7,206 nucleotides of DNA from Desulfobacterales bacterium (GCA_016735355.1 JAERRQ010000229.1:1-7206); one strand, 5' to 3'. Counted from the stretch's first letter, positions 1-6,883 are shown. Program-made: numbers and translations. The notes: generated by a model from the letters alone, not told the origin.

Positions 1-287
1 AATGTGGCGGCCCCATCGCTGATCAAAGAGCTTAGGGCCACTATCGGAAGAGGAGATTCAATCATTATATGCCGGATTGCGGAAAGCCCGTCCATGACAG
101 GCACGTCTATATCGAGTGGTACAATATCCGGCTTCAGAGCCCTTATTTTTTCAAGAGCTTCCAGACCATTAACAGCTTCTCCAACAACCTCGATTCCCGG
201 ATCCGATTCCAGAATACCTGTAACAGCCTTTCTCATAAATGCCGCATCATCCACCACCAAAACTCTTAACTTGTTATCAATATCCAT
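1..287 (-). CDS. cheB: CheB-type protein, N-terminal receiver domain (partial, runs off left edge)
   Basis: Ninety-five codons are visible before the window ends, and they make up most of a response-regulator receiver domain. The acidic pair is D13/D14 and the phosphoacceptor is D59, within LDIDVPVMDG. The stretch RHIMIESPLPIVALSSLISDG is the alpha3-beta4 region characteristic of CheB rather than CheY, and the SDG after LSSL fits CheB well. CheB is the receptor-methylesterase/glutamine deamidase switched on by CheA phosphorylation. Its catalytic domain would lie beyond the left edge and cannot be seen, so activity is not established. Two small departures from consensus are P57, where Thr is usual just before the L-D, and V62, where Met is usual before P63. 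The start is the ATG at 287-285, preceded by GGAGGA about 11 bases upstream. It lies 52 bp downstream of the PATAN fusion gene and is probably in the same transcript. A receiver-only protein cannot be excluded. Confidence 0.8.
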   Translation of the reverse strand, partial: MDIDNKLRVLVVDDAAFMRKAVTGILESDPGIEVVGEAVNGLEALEKIRALKPDIVPLDIDVPVMDGLSAIRHIMIESPLPIVALSSLISDGAAT

Positions 288-298
288 CTCGTCACAAA

Positions 299-304
299 TC
301 CTCC
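299..304 (-). promoter_or_regulatory. Ribosome binding site of the left-edge CheB-type gene
   Basis: On the minus strand the sequence reads GGAGGA, 11 bases before the ATG at 287. The motif is strong but the spacing is longer than ideal. The GTG at 295-293 would sit closer but is out of frame with the receiver, so the ATG is kept. The 52-bp gap containing it shows no terminator or clear promoter, which fits continued transcription from upstream. Confidence 0.6.
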
Positions 305-339
305 AGAACTAAGGGCTCGCACAAAAATAACTTTACATT

Positions 340-1782
340 TTAAGCGTCGATGCGTCCAATATACTCCGCAATCTCATCCGGGCTTAACTCATGATCAGCC
401 AGTTCTTCTTTTTGGATTGTCTCCAATGGATAAGGCATCAGGCATGTAGCAAGCTGCTGAATCAAAATTTTACCGCCTTTTTTCCTGATATTCAGCAACC
501 CTGCCGGATCTCCGACATCGGCCCCGGAAAGAAGCACAACCAGCACCTGTCCCCGGAATGAATCAGCTACAGAATTTAAAAAAAGATGAAACATACTCCC
601 CCTGTCACCGTCAAACATGGATTGGGGCTCAATATTGATTGATCCCGTTCCGCCCGTACTGTTGGTATTGTAATTATTATAACGGGCGATAAGCCTATTG
701 GAAGATATATAACAGAAACCATTCGCAAGGGATGGCCCGTCCTGTAATGGCAGAAAATTAAACCTGCTTATTTGATCAAGATAATCCGACACCGGTTTCA
801 TAAACTCATCCGGCATATTCTGGAATAGCACAAGAGAAGTATTGTTATCCGGCCTCAACAGGGGAGCCAGCCTTATCAACTCGGCATAACCTCCCATACC
901 GGAGTTAATTATTACCAGGGATTCACAGCTGCCCACACCAGACTGAAAATCTTTGTTCTTAATAATTCCGGGCAGCTTGACCCTTTTAAAATTATCAATT
1001 TTAGCTATTGCGGCAGTAAAGATCTTTTCAACCAATGCGGCCCTGTAGTTTGAAAGATCTTCTTTTTTATCCGGTTTCTTTATAAAATCGACTGCACCCA
1101 AACGAAGAAAATCAATAATAACCGGATAACACTTTTTACCCAGGCTGCTTAGAATCAACACCGGACAGGGCGATTGAATCATGATATGCTTCAAAGCTCG
1201 TTGCCCGCCCATAACCGGCATATTTACATCCAGAGTAATAATATCCGGTTTTAATTCCTTAATCTTCTCCAGGGCTTCCTCACCATTTTCCGCCGTACCG
1301 GCTACCGTAATTCTTTTATCCGAACTGATTAAATCAGCAAGGATCCTGCGCATCATGGTTGAATCATCCACTATCAATACTCTCAAAGACTCATCTTCGG
1401 AAATCATTCCGGAACAATCATTTGCTTCCTCATTTTCATCTGCAATACGGGCAGCCTCCAGAAGTAAAAACTGATAATTTTGATCAATACTGGTTTCCGG
1501 AATAGTTTTTTTTGCAATTGTCTCAAAACTGCCGCCTTTCCAGGAAAGAATCTCGTAAAAAGCTGCCTCTCCCACACTTTCCCGACAAGTTGCATGAACA
1601 ATCCGACCATCCCTGATATAAATCATTCCAGATTCAGAGTCATTCTTTACACGTATTGCCATGTCTGAACAGGCCATACAGCAGATCTGGATCAGATCAG
1701 TCAAAGCAATATTGCTTAATGTCCCTGCAAAACCTTCATTCTCAGAGCCGATATCTTTTTTAATGGATTGGGTGCCATTCAT
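340..1782 (-). CDS. PATAN (DUF4388) - receiver - degenerate CheB methylesterase-like fusion protein
   Basis: This 480-residue protein has three parts. Residues about 17-115 match the PATAN/DUF4388 domain (GTLSNIALTDLIQI, then GMIYIRDGRIVHA, GEAAFYEILSWKGGSFE). Residues about 133-254 are a CheB-like receiver with D139/D140, phosphoacceptor D185, S212 and K236; the usual MDG reads MGG. Residues about 287-480 follow the CheB catalytic fold, but the catalytic positions are lost. IGASTGG becomes INSGMGG (Ser to G295), QHMP becomes QNMP (His to N322), and the TGMGxDG loop becomes SGADVGD (Asp to G424). Esterase activity is therefore unlikely; the domain may bind receptors or partners. In cyanobacterial phototaxis, PATAN-receiver (PatA-type) proteins act as outputs of CheA systems, which suggests an output role here (inference). 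The gene starts inside the end of cheA (23-bp overlap) with no clear Shine-Dalgarno sequence, so translation is probably coupled to cheA. Confidence 0.88.
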   Translation of the reverse strand: MNGTQSIKKDIGSENEGFAGTLSNIALTDLIQICCMACSDMAIRVKNDSESGMIYIRDGRIVHATCRESVGEAAFYEILSWKGGSFETIAKKTIPETSIDQNYQFLLLEAARIADENEEANDCSGMISEDESLRVLIVDDSTMMRRILADLISSDKRITVAGTAENGEEALEKIKELKPDIITLDVNMPVMGGQRALKHIMIQSPCPVLILSSLGKKCYPVIIDFLRLGAVDFIKKPDKKEDLSNYRAALVEKIFTAAIAKIDNFKRVKLPGIIKNKDFQSGVGSCESLVIINSGMGGYAELIRLAPLLRPDNNTSLVLFQNMPDEFMKPVSDYLDQISRFNFLPLQDGPSLANGFCYISSNRLIARYNNYNTNSTGGTGSINIEPQSMFDGDRGSMFHLFLNSVADSFRGQVLVVLLSGADVGDPAGLLNIRKKGGKILIQQLATCLMPYPLETIQKEELADHELSPDEIAEYIGRIDA

Positions 1783-4700
1783 AATTTTCTGCTGAAGATT
1801 GATTAAAACGATCTACCGTTGCATCAAGAGATTTAAGACGCTCTCTCCTGGCCGACTGCATATCCATTGACATATTAATCAGTTCATAAACATCCAGGAT
1901 AAGCGAGATACTGCCGTCACCAAGAATCGTAGCACCCGAAAAACCGCTGTTATCCTGCAGGTAATCGGCCAGCGGTTTTATCACAACCTCTTCCTGACCC
2001 AGCAGCGCGTCTACAATCAATCCCACCTGGCGCATACCTGTATTGATTACCACTACAAATTCTTTACCCGCAACCTGGGCCGCCGCATCAATCCTGAAAA
2101 AACTGGAGAGGCGCATCAATGACAAAACAGAATCGCGCAACTGTATCACCTCGATACCTTCGAGTATTGAAATATCGCGGCTTAAAATCTGTCGGGTTTC
2201 CTCCACCGAGGCGAGGGGAATTGTAAAAATATCTCCTCCTACCCTGACCATAAGAGCCTTGATAATAGCCAGTGTTAAAGGAATTTTGATCCGCAGTCGT
2301 GACCCCGAACCAGGTTTTGAATCTATCTCGATAGTACCGTTTAATTTTTCAATATTCTGCTTCACAACATCCATGCCGACTCCCCGGCCGGATGTTGTGC
2401 TTACTTTTGAGGCAGTTGAAAATCCTGGTAACATCAGGATTCCGATCAGATCTTTAGTTGTCATTCTTTTAAGTTCCTGATCAGAAAAAAGGCCTTTTTT
2501 CAAAGCAACCGTCCTTATCAGATCCGGATTAATGCCACGGCCATCATCGATTATTTCCACAACCACGTGATTGCTTTCATGATATGAGGTTAGTTTCAGC
2601 ACGCCCTCTTCCGGCTTGCCGGCTTTCAGCCGCTCAGGAACAGTTTCAATGCCATGGTCAACTGCATTCCTGATAATGTGAACCATCGGATCGGCTATTT
2701 CCTGAATCACCATCTTGTCAAGTTCAGTCTCTTCTCCTGCAATCTCAAGCCTGACTTTCTTGTTAATGTCGTGGACAAGATCCCGCACCAGCCTTGGGTA
2801 ACGATTAAAAAGCTGCGAAATCGGCAGCATTCTTACTTTCATTACTCCTTCCTGGAGTTCATTTGCAACTCGCCCCAGAGTAGCTGTAGCTTCGCCAAGC
2901 CTGAAAGCAAGATCCTTGAACTGTTTAAATTCTTTCTGATCGACTCCGCCGTTATCCCTCAAATCTTGCTGCAACTCTTTCATTTCATTCAGGATTTGTG
3001 AGAACCCTGCCCTACTTACAACCAATTCACCGGCCTGATTCATGAGGGCGTCTATCTTGCCGGCATCTACCCGGACGCTCTGCCGGACAATCTGTTTGAT
3101 ATTTTTTGTCTCGGGAAGTTCTCTTTTGCCGGCAACCGTCTTAATCGGTTCAGGTTCAGCTTGCAAATCCTGCGTAAAAACATCCTGGCCAATGGACGGA
3201 TAAGTTTCTTCCGGCTCCTCAACCTTGTTAATCCCTTGATTAATAGCTTCAGAGACAAGCCCGGTTTCTGACAATGGTGTCAAATCTGTCTCTTCATCTG
3301 CATCACTTGATGCTGATTCTCCATAATCAGATAATCCTGTTTCAATATCCCCGGTAAAAAATTCCGGTTCAGCCTCATCCCCTTCGGAAGGGTCCCTACT
3401 CTCCAAGAAGACTGAATCCTGTTCCCCAGATAGACAACAAACATCCCCAGGGTCTTCTTCCCGGCAATGCTCCTCAAAAATATCAATAAAAACATCCCCT
3501 GATGAATCAATCTGCTCTTCATCTGCCTCTTCAGTAAAAAAATCAGCTTCACCCTTGCCTGCGGCCGGCATATCTTCCCCATCCTTAACCGGAACTGATA
3601 ATCCATCATCCAGCGTATCGGGATCATTTACTGTTTTACCGGAATCCTGGTCAACAGCAGACTCCTCCTCCAGCAGACATGCCTCATCTTCATCTTCCTT
3701 TTCCAATTCTTCTGCCTCGCCGTCAAGCCCAACCGAAGCATCAACAGAGTCATCCGGCGCTATTTTCTCCAGCGCTTTCACTTCAGTTTCTTTCAATTCA
3801 GCTTCGATCAATTCGTGATTCGATACATCGAGATCAATGCAAAGTTCCTTATGACTGGGGAAAAAAGCGGCTACTTGATCCATATAATTTTTTACTGATT
3901 TAAAAAAATTCTCAAAACCGATACCATCGGCAAGAAACATCCCCTCCTGGAACTTTTCCACCCAGGCGATCCACTCTTCATAAAGCTCTACCAGTTCCGT
4001 AAAATCCATATAATTGGCAGAAGACTTCAAACTCAGGATGGCATTGGTGAATTTTACCAGCAGATCGCCCCTGTTATCGGAAGCGGGCAATCCTGTTATC
4101 AACCCTTTAATAGAAAAAAAATTCTCTTTTAAGTGCTCAAGAAAAATATCAAAAAGTTCTTCATCATTATCCTCTTCATATATAACGCACTTTTCGGTTT
4201 CCGGACTCATGTCTGTTGCACCGTCACCAAACAAAGGATGCGGAGTGATACTGATATCCTGACTCGTTTCCGTTCCGTCGTCCCCGAATAAAGGGTGTGG
4301 AGAAACATTGATATTTTTACAAGAAGAATCATCAATTATATCTATAAGCTCAATAATCTCATCACCACCGTCCCGGCAAATTTCATCCACGATATTTGCA
4401 GCTTCTATAATTCCATCATCTACAGGAGGCTCAACCGTAGCATTTGCAAGCTCTATAATCTCATCATCGCCTTCATTCGTACAATTTACATCTTCATTTC
4501 CACCATGATCGGCTGATAAATTTTCAATCTGCTTCAGAATATCGGATATATCGATTTTTTCTTCTTTGTCATTATCAAGATCTGATATCAGCCTTAAGAG
4601 CTGATCCCTTGCGTCCATCAGGGTATTAATAATTTTATCATTTAATTTCTTTTCACCCTGCCTGACCGCCTCAAGCAGATTTTCAAGTTTGTGGGAAAGC

Positions 4701-4885
4701 CGGGCCGTCTTTTCCAGCCCAATATATTCTGCTGATCCCTTAATACTGTGCACGGTCCTGAAAACGTCATTAAGGCTTTCATGGTTATCCGGTTCAGACT
4801 CCAGTTTAAGGAGTGCAGCCTCCATCTCTTCAAGATGTTCTTCAGATTCGGCAATAAAATCCTGCAGCAATGATAAATCTATCAT
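1760..4885 (-). CDS. cheA: CheA histidine kinase with an extra degenerate Hpt-like domain and long acidic linker
   Basis: CheA autophosphorylates on a histidine and passes the phosphate to receivers at the receptor/CheW array. At 1041 residues this one is much longer than the usual 650-750. Residues 1-105 form an Hpt (P1) domain with H46 in HSIKGSA. Residues about 237-345 look like a second Hpt, but the matching site reads LSLKSSA, with Leu284 for His. Residues 346-595 are a strongly acidic, low-complexity linker with no recognisable P2 domain. P3 dimerisation begins near 602 (VDAGKIDALMNQAGELV). The ATPase domain is intact: N box HIIRNAVDHG (736-745), G1 DDGRGIN (780-786), F region LPGFST (819-824), G2 GRGVGMDVV (833-841). 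The CheW-like P5 regulatory domain spans about 868-1005. The start ATG at 4885 has AGGAGA five bases upstream, and the gene sits 12 bp after the TSUP gene. The kinase is predicted active. Confidence 0.97.
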   Translation of the reverse strand: MIDLSLLQDFIAESEEHLEEMEAALLKLESEPDNHESLNDVFRTVHSIKGSAEYIGLEKTARLSHKLENLLEAVRQGEKKLNDKIINTLMDARDQLLRLISDLDNDKEEKIDISDILKQIENLSADHGGNEDVNCTNEGDDEIIELANATVEPPVDDGIIEAANIVDEICRDGGDEIIELIDIIDDSSCKNINVSPHPLFGDDGTETSQDISITPHPLFGDGATDMSPETEKCVIYEEDNDEELFDIFLEHLKENFFSIKGLITGLPASDNRGDLLVKFTNAILSLKSSANYMDFTELVELYEEWIAWVEKFQEGMFLADGIGFENFFKSVKNYMDQVAAFFPSHKELCIDLDVSNHELIEAELKETEVKALEKIAPDDSVDASVGLDGEAEELEKEDEDEACLLEEESAVDQDSGKTVNDPDTLDDGLSVPVKDGEDMPAAGKGEADFFTEEADEEQIDSSGDVFIDIFEEHCREEDPGDVCCLSGEQDSVFLESRDPSEGDEAEPEFFTGDIETGLSDYGESASSDADEETDLTPLSETGLVSEAINQGINKVEEPEETYPSIGQDVFTQDLQAEPEPIKTVAGKRELPETKNIKQIVRQSVRVDAGKIDALMNQAGELVVSRAGFSQILNEMKELQQDLRDNGGVDQKEFKQFKDLAFRLGEATATLGRVANELQEGVMKVRMLPISQLFNRYPRLVRDLVHDINKKVRLEIAGEETELDKMVIQEIADPMVHIIRNAVDHGIETVPERLKAGKPEEGVLKLTSYHESNHVVVEIIDDGRGINPDLIRTVALKKGLFSDQELKRMTTKDLIGILMLPGFSTASKVSTTSGRGVGMDVVKQNIEKLNGTIEIDSKPGSGSRLRIKIPLTLAIIKALMVRVGGDIFTIPLASVEETRQILSRDISILEGIEVIQLRDSVLSLMRLSSFFRIDAAAQVAGKEFVVVINTGMRQVGLIVDALLGQEEVVIKPLADYLQDNSGFSGATILGDGSISLILDVYELINMSMDMQSARRERLKSLDATVDRFNQSSAENYEWHPIH
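4199..4312 (-). repeat. Two-copy tandem repeat in cheA (19 residues, 57 bp period)
   Basis: CheA residues 192-210 and 211-229 are consecutive copies sharing PHPLFGD, followed by a Thr-x-x-Ser acidic tail (copies begin INVSPHPLFGDDG and ISITPHPLFGDGA). The copies are adjacent at 57-bp spacing and lie between the first Hpt and the degenerate second one. This is an in-frame protein repeat, probably a short binding motif or an expansion of disordered linker. Its function is unknown. Confidence 0.75.
4328..4465 (-). repeat. Three imperfect DEIIEL-type repeats in cheA linker
   Basis: CheA residues about 141-186 hold three related short units: DDEIIELANA (from 140), DDGIIEAANIV (from 156) and GDEIIELIDII (from 174), spaced 16 and 18 residues apart. 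They sit directly after the first Hpt domain and before the PHPLFGD repeats. They are acidic-hydrophobic motifs in an otherwise disordered-looking linker. I know of no assigned function. Confidence 0.65.
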
Positions 4886-4890
4886 GATAT

Positions 4891-4896
4891 TCTCCT
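4891..4896 (-). promoter_or_regulatory. Ribosome binding site of cheA
   Basis: AGGAGA lies five bases before the cheA ATG (4885-4883) on the minus strand, inside the 12-bp gap after the TSUP stop codon. It is the best Shine-Dalgarno sequence in the operon after that of the left-edge CheB gene, and it fixes the cheA start. Confidence 0.75.
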
Positions 4897-4897
4897 G

Positions 4898-5665
4898 TTA
4901 AAAAAAATAACCTATATTCTTACAAATCATGTGCATACCAGCCATTATTACAAAAAAAGAGAATAACAGCTTAAGAAACTTCGTATCAATATATCTTGAA
5001 AGCAATGGACCGAGAGTTCCGCCCATGATTACCCCGGCAGCCGTAAAAAATGCAATTTCCCATCTAATCTGCCCTTCCCATATATTTATGGAGGTAGCCA
5101 CCCATCCTACCGCTCCTTCAACCACAACGGTGGTTGCAATAGCCCGGTGTACTTCCACTTTTAAACAACGTTCCATAATCGGAAGTATTGTTTCGGCAGT
5201 GCCGACCGAACTTGCGCCGCTGGAAACGCCTCCGATAAAAGGAACCCAGGCATAGGGTATGAATTCTTCGATAAGAATATGCGATCTGGTATTTACTCTA
5301 TGCTCTCTTAAGGAAGCAAGCATCCACAGGGCGCATAACATTACAAGCAGGCCAAAAAATATCTTGGGGAAGGCGGGATTTACAACCTGAATTATATAGA
5401 GACCCGCAAGAAGACCCGGGAAACTGATTATAATCATGGGAAAAGCTATTTCAAATTCAACCTGTTTTTGTCTGGTATAAAAAATCATGGCAGTCGTCAT
5501 GCCAAACAACTCTGTAATCATGCCTGTCCCTACTGCTTCCGGAACACTGAGATTCAGCAGATAGATAAAAATAGGAAAAAAAAGAATACCCCCTCCGAAT
5601 CCCGAGCCGGTTGCCAGGCTGGCAACAACAATCGCGACCGGAAACATGAACCAGTATTGAAACAT
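4898..5665 (-). CDS. TauE/SafE (TSUP) family membrane transporter
   Basis: This 255-residue, very hydrophobic protein has the duplicated TSUP architecture. The first half carries GFGGGILFFPIFIYLLNLS and VPEAVGTGMITE (residues 22-52). The second half carries the matching GGVSSGASSVGTAETILPI and VHRAIATTVVVEG (145-184). Several further membrane segments lie near residues 75-95, 101-118, 203-222 and 232-248. Members move small anions or sulfur compounds (sulfite, sulfoacetate, thiosulfate and others) across the inner membrane; the substrate here cannot be read from sequence. The ATG at 5665 overlaps the TGA of the upstream HAMP gene (TGATG), indicating translational coupling. Only a weak AAGGGG lies about 10 bases upstream. 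M7 is an alternative start. Its position within a chemotaxis operon is unusual; it may be a transporter whose state or substrate is sensed. Confidence 0.9.
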   Translation of the reverse strand: MFQYWFMFPVAIVVASLATGSGFGGGILFFPIFIYLLNLSVPEAVGTGMITELFGMTTAMIFYTRQKQVEFEIAFPMIIISFPGLLAGLYIIQVVNPAFPKIFFGLLVMLCALWMLASLREHRVNTRSHILIEEFIPYAWVPFIGGVSSGASSVGTAETILPIMERCLKVEVHRAIATTVVVEGAVGWVATSINIWEGQIRWEIAFFTAAGVIMGGTLGPLLSRYIDTKFLKLLFSFFVIMAGMHMICKNIGYFF

Positions 5666-6441
5666 CAGACTGCAACCCCTTCCGGCTCTTCATTTACAAT
5701 TTCTTCACGCGTAATTAACCGGCCATTGTCAAGGCTGATATTGTAATAATCAAAGGCCCTTACCATATTCTGCATGTCTTCAATATCCTGCCGCACAAAA
5801 GCCAATTCCTGCTTTATTTCAGGAGACAGGCCATTATCCGGTCCGGCATTTATTTCCTCGCAAATGTGGTCAAGCAGGACAATATCATCGCCGGTATGAT
5901 TCCATACATGAAGGAGAATTTCCTGGAGGTTGGCAGCCAGGTCATTAATCAGCTCTCCTATATTGCCTATCTCATCCTGATTCCTGACAAGGACAGTTTC
6001 ATCCAGATGCCCTTCTGCTATCTTTTTGGCTGCCTTTCCGATCAGATCTAAGGGTTCTACGATATTGCGCGTAAAAACAACCATTGTAAAAATTACACAA
6101 ATCATCACTATGGCCATAACCAGAATCATCCGATACTGGAGCCTTTTCAGGATATTTACGACCTTGCCAATATCGAACCGCCCCCTTGCCTCTTTCGGGA
6201 GCTGTTCAACAATGCTTGCCTCGATCCGGCTGCTAAGGCGATGGCTGCCGACCTCATAAAGAAGTTGCGCGCCCACAGAAAAGGTAACAAAAATAATAAG
6301 GGCGAAATAGAACAAAAGCCTTTTCCGAAGATTGGAAATATTAAAAAACTTTTTTATTCTTCCAATCCGGAAAAAATTTATGCGTCCAGGATTTCTTCGC
6401 TCCTGGCCGTTCCAGGCCTTTGAATTTTTTAAAATTTTCAT
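5665..6441 (-). CDS. Two-TM HAMP-domain membrane protein lacking an output domain
   Basis: The 258-residue product has a basic N-terminal cytoplasmic segment (residues 1-41), TM1 at about 42-62, a short extracytoplasmic stretch of about 41 residues (63-103), TM2 at about 104-124, and a HAMP domain at about 124-176. HAMP hallmarks are P130 in VEPLDLI and DEIG at 156-159. The remaining 80 residues look helical and polar, ending in a Glu-rich tail (EEIVNEEPEGVAV). There is no methyl-accepting hairpin, His kinase or GGDEF domain. The protein therefore looks like a membrane sensor or signal relay that must act through a partner. The periplasmic part is too small for a typical ligand-binding domain. 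The gene overlaps the TSUP gene by one base, so the two products are probably made together. The start ATG at 6441 has no clear Shine-Dalgarno sequence, and no other in-frame Met occurs before residue 105. Confidence 0.85.
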   Translation of the reverse strand: MKILKNSKAWNGQERRNPGRINFFRIGRIKKFFNISNLRKRLLFYFALIIFVTFSVGAQLLYEVGSHRLSSRIEASIVEQLPKEARGRFDIGKVVNILKRLQYRMILVMAIVMICVIFTMVVFTRNIVEPLDLIGKAAKKIAEGHLDETVLVRNQDEIGNIGELINDLAANLQEILLHVWNHTGDDIVLLDHICEEINAGPDNGLSPEIKQELAFVRQDIEDMQNMVRAFDYYNISLDNGRLITREEIVNEEPEGVAV

Positions 6442-6482
6442 AGTTTCTATTTGAAAGATAACCCTGTTAAAAAAAGCGCGCT

Positions 6483-6839
6483 CTATCCCAGGCCGTCAAT
6501 GATTGACAATATCTCCCTGGTTTTGTGCTTATTAACATACCCCTTGCCACCCAATAGTTCAGCGTCTTTTTTGTAACTTTTCTCATCCAGATTCGAAAGA
6601 AAAACAATGCTTGCATCCTGATCGTACTCAAGAATCTCCCTGGCCGCCGCAAATCCGTCCATTACGCGCATGGTAACATCCATGGTAACCAAATCAGGCT
6701 TCAACGATTTATAAGAATCAACACCTTCAGCGCCATTTTTGGCATTACCGACAACAATATGCCCGGCACCCTCAAGAATACCGCTAATCATATTTCTCAT
6801 CATGGAAGAATCATCCACTACCAGAATTTTTTTACCCAT
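6483..6839 (-). CDS. cheY: Stand-alone CheY-type response regulator receiver
   Basis: This is a single-domain receiver of 118 residues, close to CheY length. D9/D10 form the acidic pocket, D54 (VTMDVTM) is the phosphoacceptor, S82 fills the Thr/Ser switch position and K104 is the conserved lysine. It should accept phosphate from CheA and act as a diffusible output or phosphate sink. Two family residues are altered: the Pro of the usual MPVMDG is Arg (MRVMDG, R58), and the Lys-Pro pair after beta5 is Lys-His (NKHK). The core acidic, Ser and Lys residues are intact, so phosphorylation is still expected. The start ATG at 6839 is preceded by AAGGGTG at a suitable distance (7 bases). The gene lies 78 bp after cheW and 41 bp before the HAMP gene. 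The symbol is by family; a CheY-like regulator with another target is possible. Confidence 0.92.
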   Translation of the reverse strand: MGKKILVVDDSSMMRNMISGILEGAGHIVVGNAKNGAEGVDSYKSLKPDLVTMDVTMRVMDGFAAAREILEYDQDASIVFLSNLDEKSYKKDAELLGGKGYVNKHKTREILSIIDGLG

Positions 6840-6846
6840 TGTGTAT

Positions 6847-6853
6847 CACCCTT
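6847..6853 (-). promoter_or_regulatory. Probable ribosome binding site of the cheY-type gene
   Basis: AAGGGTG on the minus strand lies seven bases upstream of the ATG at 6839. It is a moderate match to the anti-Shine-Dalgarno sequence and supports that start. Confidence 0.5.
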
Positions 6854-6883
6854 AATCAACAACCATTAATACAAGGAAGCCTT

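Noticed and set aside
2043..2480. Plus-strand open frame of 145 codons antisense to cheA
   Set aside because: It lies wholly opposite the conserved CheA ATPase and P5 regions and has no recognisable domain, so it is a shadow of the real gene.
3555..3818. Plus-strand Ser-rich open frame opposite the CheA linker
   Set aside because: The Ser-rich composition is simply the reverse complement of Asp/Glu codons in the acidic linker. There is no independent coding signal.
4199..4465. Possible CRISPR-like or mobile repeat array
   Set aside because: The repeats are in frame, protein-level and imperfect, with no spacers. They are part of the CheA linker.
6467..6482. AGCGCGCT followed by a T-run after cheY, resembling a terminator
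   Set aside because: The palindrome gives at most a 3-bp stem with a 2-base loop, too weak for intrinsic termination, and the next gene starts 41 bp after the cheY stop codon in the same direction.
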